Positions 43,213-52,552 are shown, numbered from the stretch's first letter. The stretch: DNA of 64,000 nt from Planomicrobium okeanokoites (GCF_003428875.1 NZ_QQRS01000002.1:310001-374000), one strand, 5' to 3'. Notes: a model not told the origin generated them from the sequence alone. Made by a program: numbers and translations.

Positions 43213-44709
43213 TTAAATTTTCAAGCCGGGATTCTTCTTCATTCCTTCCCATAGATCCGTTTGTTCAATCTGGCGCGCCAATTGCAGCAGCAGATGCTCC
43301 TGCCCTTTGCCGGCCATCACCTGCACACCCAGCGGCAGACCGTTTTCCGTAACATGGACCGGAATCGATACCGCCGGCTGGCCTGTTAAATTGGCAAGTT
43401 GCGTATACGGCGTATAAGTCAGGCTCGGCAGGAACATATCGTAGATGATCTGCTGCTGAGCCGCCATCGTCGAAGCCTGTTCCCAACTGCTGAGCAATCC
43501 TGCGCGCGATTCCCGACTATGCGTCAGTTCGCCGACTTTCGGCGCCGGAAAGGCCGTTGCGGGAGTCAGATAGAAGTCATAGCTTTCATGCAGCACGGCC
43601 ATCTTCGCTGCAGCCGCATCCCATGAAGCGAGACTCGCTGAATAATCGGCAGCCGACACTTTCAATCCCGCCTGGCTCAGCAGCCACGATTCGATTTCCA
43701 TATCCCCGGCTGTCAGTTCCCGGCCCGCACCTTTTTCCAGATTGCGTACGAGCAGTGCCATTTCTCCGCTGTTCATCAAGTAATAATCCCGCATCAACCC
43801 GATACCATCGATGCCATTGCCCTTTTCTTCAACGTGATGCCCTTGCTGTTCGAGCCACTTCGCTGTTTTCATTACCGCTTGGCGCGCATCTGCCGAAACC
43901 GGCGTACCAACCGGTGAGTCGATTGAAAAAGCGATTCTTAACGGCCGCTGAAAATCCTTTTCCATTTCTTCGCTGTATTTCCCGGGAAATAAAGGCGTGT
44001 GAAAAGCGGCTGCCGGCTGCACTGTCTGCAATAAATCCAGCATGGCCGCACTGTCGCGGATTGATTTCGTCAACACGAAATCGATGGATGCTCCTTGCCA
44101 TTGCCGCCCCGCACCGGGTCCGACGGGCATGCGTCCGCGCGTCGGCTTTAATCCGAACAGTCCTGTAAAAGAAGCTGGAATGCGGATCGACCCTCCTCCG
44201 TCACTTGCTCCGGCAATCGGCACAATACCGGAAGCGACCGCGGCAGCTGAGCCGCCGCTTGACCCGCCCGGGGAATGATCCGGATTCCACGGGTTACGGC
44301 TCGGACCATAAAGTTCCGGTTCGCTGATATTTTTCAATCCGAATTCCGGTGTATTCGTATGTCCCACAAACGTAAAACCGGCACTTCTGAGTTTCGCCGT
44401 TAAATGGGAATCCTGGGCAGCTTTCATTTCTTTCAGTAATTTCGAGCCGGCCGTCAGCCCTTCCCCTTTCAACGCCTGTGAAATATTTTTCAAAGCCATC
44501 GGGACGCCGGAAAACCCTCCGTCGGCCAGCCCATCCAGCGATTGTTCCGCCAGCTCCCTGCGTGTTGCGGTGAAAGCATTCAGCGCCGGCTCCACCTGCT
44601 CCAGCCGTTTAAAGCTGAGTTCCAGCAATTCCGCAGCACTCACTTCTTTATTCTTCAAGGAAGCGGCCATTCCGACTGCATCCAGTTGCATATAATCCTT
44701 CAAGTTCAT
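43213..44709 (-). CDS. Amidase (amidase signature family)
   Basis: A 498-residue Ser-Ser-Lys hydrolase. The triad can be assigned: Lys74 in PMALKN, the cis-Ser at about 150 in GGSSGGS and the nucleophile Ser at about 174 in [13 protein letters not shown]. It resembles 6-aminohexanoate-cyclic-dimer hydrolase and general amidases rather than GatA, since it stands alone without gatB or gatC. It is monocistronic, with no clear terminator downstream before the 21-bp array. The substrate is unknown. Confidence 0.9.
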   Translation of the reverse strand: MNLKDYMQLDAVGMAASLKNKEVSAAELLELSFKRLEQVEPALNAFTATRRELAEQSLDGLADGGFSGVPMALKNISQALKGEGLTAGSKLLKEMKAAQDSHLTAKLRSAGFTFVGHTNTPEFGLKNISEPELYGPSRNPWNPDHSPGGSSGGSAAAVASGIVPIAGASDGGGSIRIPASFTGLFGLKPTRGRMPVGPGAGRQWQGASIDFVLTKSIRDSAAMLDLLQTVQPAAAFHTPLFPGKYSEEMEKDFQRPLRIAFSIDSPVGTPVSADARQAVMKTAKWLEQQGHHVEEKGNGIDGIGLMRDYYLMNSGEMALLVRNLEKGAGRELTAGDMEIESWLLSQAGLKVSAADYSASLASWDAAAAKMAVLHESYDFYLTPATAFPAPKVGELTHSRESRAGLLSSWEQASTMAAQQQIIYDMFLPSLTYTPYTQLANLTGQPAVSIPVHVTENGLPLGVQVMAGKGQEHLLLQLARQIEQTDLWEGMKKNPGLKI

Positions 44710-44844
44710 TGTGATTCCCCTTCTGTTTCAAATTTCGTTTCATGTACAAAAAGTATAGCATCTATTTTTTTCCATCACATATGTCGGTAATAAGAAGATG
44801 GTTTATTATTTTTTATATAATATTAAAATTTTATGATTTAGGCA

Positions 44845-44892
44845 TTGACTTTTAGTTTCACATCACTACAATTGATATTGAGAATCATTTTC
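44845..44892 (+). promoter_or_regulatory. Promoter and Fur box of the iron transporter
   Basis: A -35 TTGACT (44845-44850), a 16-base spacer and a -10 TACAAT (44867-44872) are followed by GATATTGAGAATCATTTTC (44874-44892). The latter closely matches the 19-bp Fur consensus. Fur with iron would cover the start point and repress. Confidence 0.85.
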
Positions 44893-44920
44893 ATTTAAAA
44901 TAAAAGGAGAGAAATTATTC

Positions 44921-45988
44921 ATGAAAAAGCTTTTATTTCTTGTCATTGCATTATCAGCTCTGATCCTTGCTGCATGTGGCGGCCAGGCGAAAGAAGAGGA
45001 AACAGACAGCAAAACTGCTACTGAGGCAACAGACAGCAAGGAAGTTAATCTTTATACAGCACGTCATTACGACGTCGACGATGAATTATACGCAAAATTC
45101 GAAGAAGAAACAGGCATCAAAGTGAATGTCATCAAAGGCGAAGCCGATGAATTGCTTGAGCGCATCAAACGCGAAGGCGACGCGACACAGGCAGACCTGT
45201 TCCTGACAGCTGACGCCGGCCGTCTGCACCGCGCAAAAACAGATGAATTGCTGCAGCCGGTTTCAAGCGACCTGTTGGATGAGCAAGTTCCTGAAAACTT
45301 CCAGGACAGCGACCAGATGTGGTATGGCCTGACGAAACGTGCACGTGTCATCCTGTATGATAAAGAAACAGTAAAACCTGAAGATCTTTCCACTTATGAA
45401 GCTTTGACTGAAGAGCAATGGAACGGCCGCGTGCTGATCCGCAGCTCTGAAAACGTTTATAATCAATCCCTGTTGGCTTCGTTCATCGAAATCAACGGTG
45501 AAGAACAAGCTAAAGAATGGGCAGCCGGCATGGTCAATAACTTTGCGCGTGACCCTGAAGGCGGAGACCGCGACCAGGCGAAAGCCATTGCTGCAGGTAT
45601 TGGCGATGTGGCAATCATGAACACGTATTACTTCGGCCAGATGCTGAATTCCGAAGATCCTGAAGAAGTGAAAGTTGCAGAAGGCCTTGGTGTCTTCTTC
45701 CCGAACCAGGACACAACCGGCACACACGTCAATGTCAGCGGCGCTGGTGTTGTCAAAGCAGCGAAAAACAAGGATAATGCAGTGAAGCTGCTTGAATTCC
45801 TATCCGCTCCGGAAGCTCAGGAGACTTTCGCTTCCGCTAACTATGAGTATCCGGTCAACCCAAATGTTGAACCGAGCGAATTATTGGCATCATGGGGTGA
45901 TTTCAAAGAACAGGATATCCCGTTATCCGTTCTTGGCGACAACAATTCTAAAGCCATCCTGATCTTCAATGAAGTCGGCTGGAAATAA
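44921..45988 (+). CDS. Ferric iron ABC transporter substrate-binding lipoprotein (FbpA/FutA type)
   Basis: A 355-residue receptor of the Fbp/FutA family. The lipobox is LILAAC, then an acidic linker, then EVNLYTARHYDVDDELYAKFEEETGIKVN, the typical opening. Ferric ligands are likely the Tyr residues in the N-lobe and in the NTYYFGQ segment. AAAGGAGAG precedes the ATG. A Fur box overlaps its promoter. The permease and ATPase genes follow after a 330-base gap containing a structured repeat. Confidence 0.93.
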   Translation: MKKLLFLVIALSALILAACGGQAKEEETDSKTATEATDSKEVNLYTARHYDVDDELYAKFEEETGIKVNVIKGEADELLERIKREGDATQADLFLTADAGRLHRAKTDELLQPVSSDLLDEQVPENFQDSDQMWYGLTKRARVILYDKETVKPEDLSTYEALTEEQWNGRVLIRSSENVYNQSLLASFIEINGEEQAKEWAAGMVNNFARDPEGGDRDQAKAIAAGIGDVAIMNTYYFGQMLNSEDPEEVKVAEGLGVFFPNQDTTGTHVNVSGAGVVKAAKNKDNAVKLLEFLSAPEAQETFASANYEYPVNPNVEPSELLASWGDFKEQDIPLSVLGDNNSKAILIFNEVGWK

Positions 45989-46000
45989 AGAAAAGCGGAA

Positions 46001-46181
46001 ACGGCCGTTCAGCTCCGATAAGCAAGAGATGGTCCAAATGTAATTTGGACATCTCTTTGCGACGAAGCTAGCGAAGCGATGCAGGAGCAGTAAGGTTTTT
46101 CGCGATTTGGCGAAATGGCGTCTTTTCAGCCATGCAGCCAAAGTGGCTTACGACTCGAGGAGCTGGCCGTTGGAGTCTGGA
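46001..46181. repeat. Structured intergenic repeat element inside the iron transporter operon
   Basis: Outer arms ACGGCC..AGCTCC (46001-46016) and GGAGCTGGCCGT (46159-46170) can pair, and an inner hairpin AGAGAT-GTCCAAAT/ATTTGGAC-ATCTCT spans 46025-46056. The element looks like the folded intergenic repeats common in Bacillaceae and Planococcaceae. No gene is supportable in it. Confidence 0.6.
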
Positions 46182-46250
46182 CACGAATAGACTCATACAA
46201 AGAAACTTCAAACTTTTAATAATTTGATTTTCTTATCCATTAAAGAAAAG

Positions 46251-46296
46251 CGCAAGCCCTTGCTGCAACTACAATTGCAGCAGGGGATTTCTTGCG
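46251..46296 (+). promoter_or_regulatory. Strong hairpin before the iron permease gene
   Basis: CCCTTGCTGCAA (46257-46268) pairs with TTGCAGCAGGGG (46275-46286, one G-T pair), and flanking CGCAAG/CTTGCG extends it. It has no proper T run. It ends a few bases before the ribosome site of the permease and could attenuate transcription or protect mRNA ends. Confidence 0.55.
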
Positions 46297-46318
46297 ATTG
46301 GAAAGAGGTGCCAGAAAC

Positions 46319-47950
46319 GTGCAACACAGATTCGCAAATATAAATGCCTGGACAGTCGGCGCGGTGATCATCATCATCCTGCTGTTCCTGCCGAACCTGA
46401 CGATTGTATCCGGTCTGTTCACCCCTTCCAACGAAAATTGGGAGCACATGAAAGAATTTGTGCTATGGGGCTTTGTAAAAAACTCGTTGATCCTGACTGC
46501 CGCAACGGCCTTTTTCACCATCATGATCGGTTTGAGTCTGGCATGGCTGATTGCGCAATATGATTTCCCGATGCGCCGGTTCCTGAAATGGGCGCTGATC
46601 CTGCCGCTTTCCATTCCGCCGTTCATCGGTGCCTACACCTATCACGGCATGCTGAGCCATACGGGAATCATTCAAACGACATTGCGCGATACGTTTGGTG
46701 TCACCCTTAATCCCGCGTTTTTCGATATCATGAATCTGCCGGGTGCGATTTTCATTTACACGATGTTCCTGTTTCCTTATGTGTATTCAATTACGCAAGT
46801 TTATCTGTCCCAGCAATCCGCTTCGTTGATTGAGAGCACACGCATCCTCGGCAAAGGGCCATGGAAGACTTTCTTTCAGGTCGTGCTGCCGATTTCGCGG
46901 ATTTCCATCATTGCGGGAGCCAGCCTGGTCGTTCTGGAAGTATTGAATGACTATGGTGTGGTAAAATATTATGGTGTTCAGACTTTTACAACCGCTATTT
47001 TTCAAACCTGGTTCGGACTCGGTGATATCGAATCATCGATCAAACTCGCCGCATCGCTGATGGGCTTTGTCATTTTGATCCTGATGATCGAGAAACTTCT
47101 CCGGGGCCGGCGCCAATACAGTTATTCAACTACAAAGGTCCGCCCGCTTCCGCTGATTACACTATCAGGCTGGAAAGCGGCCGCCGCGACAGGATACGGC
47201 TTCATCATCCTGTCACTGGCCTTTTTCATACCGGTCGCTCAATTGATTGACTGGACCGTCCTCACCTTCGGCACCATTCCGATGGGTGAATTTATGAGTT
47301 ACGTGAAAAATTCCGTTTTCGTTGCCGGACTCAGCGCGAGCTTGATCATCATTTTCGCACTGATTGTCGGCAATTTCGCCCGTATGGTGCGCGGCCGCCT
47401 CGGCAAATTGCTGCCGCGTTTGACGGTTCTTGGCTATTCGATACCCGGTGCCGTCATCGCCGTCGCAGTGGTCACCGCCTTTATTGGGCTGGACCGCTTC
47501 CTGGCACCGGTTTACGTATGGGCAGGCTTCAGCACGACGCTTGTCCTGAGCGTCAGCATCGTGCTGCTGGTGACAGCGTATATTATCCGGTTCTTTGCCA
47601 TCGGCTATAATTCCATTGAAACAGGTTACGATAAAATCGGCACCAATTTCCGGGACGCTTCCCGCACCCTCGGCCTCGGCGTCACGAAAACATTCTTCAA
47701 AGTCGATATGCCGATGATGAAAGGCGCCATTATCAGCGGCTTTATCCTGGTATTCATCGATGTTTTGAAAGAAATCCCGTTGACGCTGATTTTGCGTCCG
47801 TTCAATTTCGATACACTTTCCACCAAAGCTTTTCAATACGCAAGTGATGAAAAAATCATGGAAGCTTCACAGGCTTCCTTGCTGATTGTCGGTATTAGTG
47901 CCCTGGCCATTGTTTTCTTTTATAAGTTCCTTGAAAGGGAGTTGGATTAG
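46319..47950 (+). CDS. Ferric iron ABC transporter permease (FbpB type)
   Basis: A 543-residue double permease with about 12 transmembrane helices and two ABC permease domains. Each has an EAA-like loop, for example ESTRILGKGPWKTFFQVVLP and DASRTLGLGVTKTFFKVDMP. I place the start at GTG 46319, with GAGGTG eight bases upstream; a TTG at 46292 has no ribosome site. One base separates it from the ATPase gene. It is the membrane channel of the Fur-regulated iron importer. Confidence 0.92.
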   Translation: MQHRFANINAWTVGAVIIIILLFLPNLTIVSGLFTPSNENWEHMKEFVLWGFVKNSLILTAATAFFTIMIGLSLAWLIAQYDFPMRRFLKWALILPLSIPPFIGAYTYHGMLSHTGIIQTTLRDTFGVTLNPAFFDIMNLPGAIFIYTMFLFPYVYSITQVYLSQQSASLIESTRILGKGPWKTFFQVVLPISRISIIAGASLVVLEVLNDYGVVKYYGVQTFTTAIFQTWFGLGDIESSIKLAASLMGFVILILMIEKLLRGRRQYSYSTTKVRPLPLITLSGWKAAAATGYGFIILSLAFFIPVAQLIDWTVLTFGTIPMGEFMSYVKNSVFVAGLSASLIIIFALIVGNFARMVRGRLGKLLPRLTVLGYSIPGAVIAVAVVTAFIGLDRFLAPVYVWAGFSTTLVLSVSIVLLVTAYIIRFFAIGYNSIETGYDKIGTNFRDASRTLGLGVTKTFFKVDMPMMKGAIISGFILVFIDVLKEIPLTLILRPFNFDTLSTKAFQYASDEKIMEASQASLLIVGISALAIVFFYKFLERELD

Positions 47951-47951
47951 C

Positions 47952-48704
47952 ATGTTTGTGGCGATCGAAGATGTCTGTTTTTCGTACTCAAATGCAGAAA
48001 CCAAAGCACTGGATAATTTCACACTGAAGATTGAAAAAGGGGAAGTCATCTCCATCCTCGGACGCAGCGGCAGCGGCAAAAGCACGGTGCTGCGCTTATT
48101 GGCGGGCCTCGAAAAACCTGAAAAGGGGCGGCTCGTCATCCAGGATGAAGTACTTTTTGACAATAAAACCTTCCTGCAGCCTGAAAAACGCGGCATCGGC
48201 ATGGTATTCCAGGATTACGCACTTTTCCCTCATCTGACCGTTGCCGAGAACATCCTGTTCGGCTTGTTCCGAATGAAAAAAGCAGAGAAGAAAAAACGCC
48301 TTCAGGAAGTCTTGGAGCTAGTGGAATTACAGGATTTCGGAAAACGCTACCCGCATCAATTGAGCGGCGGCCAACAGCAGCGTGTCGCCATTGCGCGCGC
48401 CGTTGCACCGAATCCTCACCTTATCCTGCTGGATGAACCGTTCAGCAACCTCGACGCGGAACTTCAAGGTAAAATCCGCGAAGATCTGCGCGATATCCTG
48501 AAAAAAGCGAATATCACATCGATTTTTGTTACACACGATGAAAAAGATGCCCATATTCTCGCCGACCGCATCGTCCGTTTAAAAGATGGGCGCATCGATT
48601 TTGTCGGACGCCCTTGCGATATGCTCGATACCTATCGCCAGCCGGGCATGCAGCAGCCATCGACAAAAGGTTTTGTCGAGAAGAATCTGATCGGCATTAA
48701 CTGA
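47952..48704 (+). CDS. Ferric iron ABC transporter ATP-binding protein (FbpC type)
   Basis: A 250-residue ATPase. Walker A is GRSGSGKST, the signature is LSGGQQQRVAIARAV, Walker B is LILLDEPFSNLDAEL, and the switch His is in FVTHDEKDA. It lacks the long C-terminal regulatory domain of sugar-type ATPases. The start ATG at 47952 is behind AAGGGAG in the 3' end of the permease gene; I reject an upstream frame beginning at 47886. It completes the iron importer. Confidence 0.93.
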   Translation: MFVAIEDVCFSYSNAETKALDNFTLKIEKGEVISILGRSGSGKSTVLRLLAGLEKPEKGRLVIQDEVLFDNKTFLQPEKRGIGMVFQDYALFPHLTVAENILFGLFRMKKAEKKKRLQEVLELVELQDFGKRYPHQLSGGQQQRVAIARAVAPNPHLILLDEPFSNLDAELQGKIREDLRDILKKANITSIFVTHDEKDAHILADRIVRLKDGRIDFVGRPCDMLDTYRQPGMQQPSTKGFVEKNLIGIN

Positions 48705-48746
48705 AAAAATCCCCGTTGCTCGATTGAAGAGCGGCGGGGATTTTTT
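48704..48746 (+). terminator. Terminator of the iron transporter operon
   Basis: AATCCCCGTTGCTC pairs with GAGCGGCGGGGATT and six T follow. Confidence 0.92.
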
Positions 48747-48848
48747 CGGCGTCTTTCGGATGCACGAATAACACCATGAAAGCCTGATAATTATTAAGTT
48801 GAGCATAAACCTGCTATTTGCGCGCATAACCGTCAGAAAACACTTCCT

Positions 48849-48883
48849 AAAATAGCGGCCCGGAATTCTCCAGGCCGCTATTT
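48849..48883 (-). terminator. Terminator of the cardiolipin synthase gene
   Basis: AAATAGCGGCC pairs with GGCCGCTATTT around a 12-base loop; the A/T tails are short but on the right side for the minus-strand gene. Confidence 0.75.
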
Positions 48884-48906
48884 CCATCTTTTCTCCGTTT
48901 TTCTGA

Positions 48907-50328
48907 TTATAAAATCGGCGAAACCAGCTTCGCAATGTCCTGTTTCCCTTTCTCAAGCCAAGTTTGATTCTTGAAAGTCTCTTCCGTTAATTCGACTGAC
49001 AGCTTCTTGTCCTGGAAGAAGGTGTCCGCCATATTGCGGCTCGCTTCCACGCCGTAGACGAACGCGTTCAATTCGAAATTCAATGCGAAACTGCGGATAT
49101 CCATATTCGCAGAGCCGACCGTATACGCTTTTTCGTCCACAATCAGCGTCTTCGCATGCAGAAATCCATTCTTGTAGCTGTACACTTTCACCCCGTCCGG
49201 CAGCAGCTCCCGCACGAAAGACAGTGTCGCCGAATGCACAAACATATGGTCTGCCATGTGCGGAATCATGATTTGAACATCGACTCCTCCGAGAGACGCC
49301 GTCTTCAGCGCGTCCATTATGGATTTATCCGGAATAAAATAAGGCGTCTGCAGATAGATCGATTCGCGCGCATGATGAATCATCTTCAAAAATCCATTTT
49401 TAATGTCTTCATGCGTTTCCAGTGGACCGCTTGCAACAATCTGCATGGGCACACCTTCTTTATTGTCCAGCTTCGGAAAATAATTTTCGGCGTACTTCAT
49501 CGGGTATTTGGCGGCCGCCTGATTCCAGTCGATGAAAAAGCGGTTTTGCAGCGAATGGACAATCTCCCCTTCGACGCGGAGATGCGTGTCCCGCCAGTAG
49601 CCGAACTCTTTTTTCCTGCCTATATATTCATCGCCCACATTAAAGCCGCCGATATAACCGACCTTTCCGTCCACCACCACCAACTTTCGGTGATTCCGGT
49701 GGTTCAGCCTTGGATTGATGCTCGACAAAATCGCGGGCAGAAACGCTGTTGCCCTTCCGCCGGCTCTATTCAAATCCTCGAAGAAATCTTTCGGCAGACT
49801 TCTGGATCCCAGGTCATCATAGAGGAACAGGACTTTTACTCCCTGCTGTGCTTTTTCCGTCAATAAAGCCAGCAGCCGCTTGCCGATATCATCGTCTTTC
49901 ATAATGAAATACTGCAAGTGGATATGATTTTGCGCCTGCCTTATGTCATTGAATAAAGCTTCAAATTTGTTTGCTCCGTCGTTATAAATGATAATATCCG
50001 TGGCAGTCGACAATGGGGCTTCCGTCCGGACCATATTCATCTGGACAATATCTTTCATTTCCTTGGCGACAGGTGAAGAAATTGCTGATTCCCCTGATTT
50101 TATTTCTTTCAGCTGCTGGTCCACCATCGCTTCAAAATCATCATTTTCGTAGGCAGCCGGCCGTTTCAGCCGATCTCTCCGCAACGGTTTTCCGAATAAC
50201 AGGTAAAGGATGAAGCCCAGAATCGGGATGAAAAAGAGGATCAGGATCCAGGCCCATGCGGAAGAAGCTGTTTTGCGTTCAAAAAACAAGATGAAAAACG
50301 CCAGCACTATATTCAATATGATAAACAA
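48907..50328 (-). CDS. cls: Cardiolipin synthase
   Basis: A phospholipase D superfamily enzyme of at least 473 residues that joins two phosphatidylglycerols. Two N-terminal transmembrane segments are followed by two HKD motifs, HRKLVVVDGKVGYIGG and HAKTLIVDEKAYTVGS. The first usable standard start is TTG at 50328, but it has no ribosome site and cuts into helix 1. A perfect GGAGGAGG stands 7 bases before an in-frame AUU at 50361, which would add 11 residues and restore a normal Cls N-terminus. I list the TTG and flag AUU initiation as likely. Confidence 0.93.
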   Translation of the reverse strand: MFIILNIVLAFFILFFERKTASSAWAWILILFFIPILGFILYLLFGKPLRRDRLKRPAAYENDDFEAMVDQQLKEIKSGESAISSPVAKEMKDIVQMNMVRTEAPLSTATDIIIYNDGANKFEALFNDIRQAQNHIHLQYFIMKDDDIGKRLLALLTEKAQQGVKVLFLYDDLGSRSLPKDFFEDLNRAGGRATAFLPAILSSINPRLNHRNHRKLVVVDGKVGYIGGFNVGDEYIGRKKEFGYWRDTHLRVEGEIVHSLQNRFFIDWNQAAAKYPMKYAENYFPKLDNKEGVPMQIVASGPLETHEDIKNGFLKMIHHARESIYLQTPYFIPDKSIMDALKTASLGGVDVQIMIPHMADHMFVHSATLSFVRELLPDGVKVYSYKNGFLHAKTLIVDEKAYTVGSANMDIRSFALNFELNAFVYGVEASRNMADTFFQDKKLSVELTEETFKNQTWLEKGKQDIAKLVSPIL

Positions 50329-50443
50329 GTTACTTAATGTACTGATCCATTCGAATGAAATCTGAATCCCTCCTCCAGTTCCGGCTTTTGTTTATAAAAC
50401 ATACTTATTTAATCCATACCCGCCGCACCTGCGTTTAAAAAGT

Positions 50444-50470
50444 AAAAAACCAACCGCATTTTGCGGTTGG
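50444..50470 (-). terminator. Terminator of the small lipoprotein gene
   Basis: CCAACCGCA pairs with TGCGGTTGG around TTT, followed by six T on the minus strand; it starts 5 bases after the stop codon. Confidence 0.9.
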
Positions 50471-50475
50471 CTTGT

Positions 50476-50670
50476 TCAGTCTTCCTCTTCTTCGTCTTCT
50501 TCGCCTTCTTTCGGCTCTTCTTCCGGAATAATTTCTTCTTCGCCTTCTTCCGGCGTTACATCGATATCTTCGTCGTTATTCTGTTCGTTTTCTGCATCAC
50601 CACAGGCAGCCAGCATACCGACAGAAAGAAATGCGGCCGCACCGAGTTTTGCCCATTTGGCTTGTGCCAT
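50476..50670 (-). CDS. Small acidic lipoprotein, 64 residues
   Basis: A lipoprotein signal with lipobox GMLAAC is followed by about 40 residues that are almost entirely Glu, Asp, Asn and Pro (for example TPEEGEEEIIPEEEPKEG). GGAGG lies before the ATG at 50670 and a terminator follows the stop. Similar short acidic lipoproteins are common in Bacillales and unassigned. The extreme charge may help hold cations at the wall; this is speculation. Confidence 0.75.
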   Translation of the reverse strand: MAQAKWAKLGAAAFLSVGMLAACGDAENEQNNDEDIDVTPEEGEEEIIPEEEPKEGEEDEEEED

Positions 50671-50767
50671 CTGAATTCCTCCTTTTCTGATCGGTTGTTC
50701 TATGCTATACCTTTACCCTCTGTGCTTGGGTTAAACACATTTTGAAGGCAGACTGTCGCCAGGTGAA

Positions 50768-50914
50768 TTATTCTTCGCTTTCTGCCAACCTGCTGGAACG
50801 GGTGATTTGAAAAATGTTCTCACCCTTAAGTTTATTTGAATAACCAGTCAGATCTTCGAGTACTGCATGTTCATCGGCAGTCGCCTGCCATGCTTCCCTA
50901 TTCGCCGTTTCCAT
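50768..50914 (-). CDS. Small hypothetical protein, 48 residues
   Basis: The frame begins METANREAWQATADEH and ends SSRLAESEE. It is hydrophilic with no membrane segment. An AGGGAG lies 12 bases before the ATG, a long spacing, so coding is only moderately likely. It fills the otherwise empty stretch between the acidic lipoprotein and the DUF2812 gene. I do not recognise a family. Confidence 0.4.
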   Translation of the reverse strand: METANREAWQATADEHAVLEDLTGYSNKLKGENIFQITRSSRLAESEE

Positions 50915-50985
50915 GCGCTAATGCAACTCCCTTCAAAGATTAGACGGGTGCCGAAACCGTTTTGACCCCTAACTTTTTATTATAA

Positions 50986-51015
50986 ATGAAAAAATGGCTC
51001 CGCAATTGCGGAGCC
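50986..51015 (-). terminator. Terminator of the padR-DUF2812 operon
   Basis: A perfect 20-bp palindrome GGCTCCGCAATTGCGGAGCC (50996-51015) with a T run on the minus strand. Confidence 0.9.
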
Positions 51016-51041
51016 TTTGGAATGATGTAAAAGTCACTGTT

Positions 51042-52226
51042 TCAATTACTCCAGGCGGCTGCCTGTTTTCTTAAGCGGCCATAATATGACCAGATGCGCA
51101 CGATGAATGTGCCAAATATCAGTACTGCCAGAAGCATCATGCCGCTGCTGTTCCATAAAAACCTATCCTGAATTGTATCTGCACTACTCATAATATTGAT
51201 GATGAAATAAATATAGAAAGCAACAAGCGGCGAGAACATGGCCGTATAAGTCAGCGCAATCCTTTTTGCGTGTTTGAGCCGGCTGCTTTGATCGCTGTAC
51301 AGTTGCGGCCGCTCTTCGGTTTCACCATAAGTTTTGCTCCAGATCGTCCACTTCTCCATATTCGAAAACGAAGTGAACTCTTCATGCCATCCCGCTTCCC
51401 GGTGGATGGCAAAATAACTCTCGGTCGGCCCTCGCTGATAATCTATACTGTATGCAATCCGGCGGGGCTCACCTTTAACGAAGTGGAAGATGGTACCGAT
51501 TTTATTGACCCGGTAAAGGTTTAAACCGCGCTGTTCCATCGACTCCAGCCATTGTTCCATTTTATCGGGCGAATACATCCAGCTGAATTTTACCTTCGTC
51601 ACCCAGCGCCCGGCCTTCTTCAATTCCTTTTCACCCTGCTGATCGATTTCATCGACTGGCCAGAATCCATCTGTCGTTCCATCAAGTTCCTTATTCGTCC
51701 CGGTGATTTTGGCGATCGAATAAATTCCGAGAACCATGGTTCCCAACAGGATCGCGAAGAAGATAAATGTCAGGATCCACAGCGGACTTTCCACTATATT
51801 AATGCCGCCGTCCTGTCTGTAGGAAGAAGCGAGCATTGAAATATTCGCCATCAGCATACCGGCGACATAAAAGGAAATTCCATAGTAAATGTATGTAATC
51901 ATGCGGTTATGCTTAATGATCCCCTCACGAATCGGTGATGTTTTTATAGCGCTTTCGGGCTGCTCATTAAAAGTGAATTCCCAGTTGCCTGCGGTTCCAG
52001 CCTTTTCCCAGCCTTCCGCCTGCAGCGTTTTCGGCAATACGGACGAACTCATCTTGTTATAGGCTATGCGGTACACGCGAGTCGCCGGTTCCTGCTCCTG
52101 AAAATAAAAGCAGCGCGTCCAACGGTTCAGCTTGGTAAAGATCAACCCTTGTGCCGCCATCTCTGCCAGCCAGTCTTCTGTTTGCTTCACATCATAACTC
52201 CAGAATGGCCTGTAAATTTTCTTCAT
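51042..52226 (-). CDS. DUF2812 domain membrane protein
   Basis: A 394-residue protein with two DUF2812-like soluble parts, residues about 1-85 (KKIYRPFWSYDVKQTEDWLAEMAAQGLIF) and about 205-295 (SWMYSPDKMEQWLESMEQRGLNL). Each is followed by a pair of transmembrane helices (about 110-180 and 320-385). The duplication is visible in the repeated W-L-E/A-M-QGL motif. DUF2812 proteins are almost always encoded next to a PadR regulator, as here, with a 4-base overlap. Their function is unknown. Confidence 0.88.
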   Translation of the reverse strand: MKKIYRPFWSYDVKQTEDWLAEMAAQGLIFTKLNRWTRCFYFQEQEPATRVYRIAYNKMSSSVLPKTLQAEGWEKAGTAGNWEFTFNEQPESAIKTSPIREGIIKHNRMITYIYYGISFYVAGMLMANISMLASSYRQDGGINIVESPLWILTFIFFAILLGTMVLGIYSIAKITGTNKELDGTTDGFWPVDEIDQQGEKELKKAGRWVTKVKFSWMYSPDKMEQWLESMEQRGLNLYRVNKIGTIFHFVKGEPRRIAYSIDYQRGPTESYFAIHREAGWHEEFTSFSNMEKWTIWSKTYGETEERPQLYSDQSSRLKHAKRIALTYTAMFSPLVAFYIYFIINIMSSADTIQDRFLWNSSGMMLLAVLIFGTFIVRIWSYYGRLRKQAAAWSN

Positions 52227-52552
52227 CCGAATTCCCCCTCGAACGCAATTGCATTGCGATGCACTTCTTTAATCCTCGTTATTTCCACTTTCATCAATTC
52301 TTTGCCGGCATCTGTGATCTCATAGACGGTCTTCCGCTGTTCATCAGCGAACACCGTGATCACGCCATCTTTCTGCATCTTCGTCAACGTGCCGTAAACC
52401 GTGCCGGAGCCAAGCACCAGGCGGCCGGCTGTAATATCTTCCACATGCTTGACGATGCCGTAGCCATGCCGCGGCTCCGTTAATGACAATAAAATATAAA
52501 AAGCCGTCTCGGTCATCGGCACATATTTCTTCAGCATTTTCTGGATTTCCAC
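52223..52552 (-). CDS. PadR-family transcriptional regulator
   Basis: A 109-residue winged-helix regulator. Typical features are PMTETAFYILLSLTEPRHGYGIVKHVE and LGSGTVYGTLTKMQKDGVITVF. The start is GTG at 52552 behind GAGGG. It overlaps the DUF2812 gene by 4 bases, so the two are made together and the regulator probably controls its own operon. PadR proteins often respond to membrane or antibiotic stress; the signal here is unknown. Confidence 0.9.
   Translation of the reverse strand: MEIQKMLKKYVPMTETAFYILLSLTEPRHGYGIVKHVEDITAGRLVLGSGTVYGTLTKMQKDGVITVFADEQRKTVYEITDAGKELMKVEITRIKEVHRNAIAFEGEFG

Noticed and set aside
42982-43254. Protein made of FIGDF heptad repeats
   Set aside because: The frame is open only because the 21-bp unit is a multiple of three. 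No ribosome site is seen, and the same array at 52659 is open on both strands.
46001-46181. Insertion sequence remnant
   Set aside because: No transposase fragment or target duplication is seen; the pairing pattern fits a folded intergenic repeat better.
47886-47951. Upstream start of the iron transporter ATPase
   Set aside because: That stretch is inside the permease gene and encodes no ABC homology; the ATPase fold begins at the ATG 47952 with its own ribosome site.
48907-50328. Frameshift or truncation of cardiolipin synthase
   Set aside because: Both HKD motifs and all helices are intact and the frame continues upstream; the apparent short N-terminus is explained by a non-AUG start.
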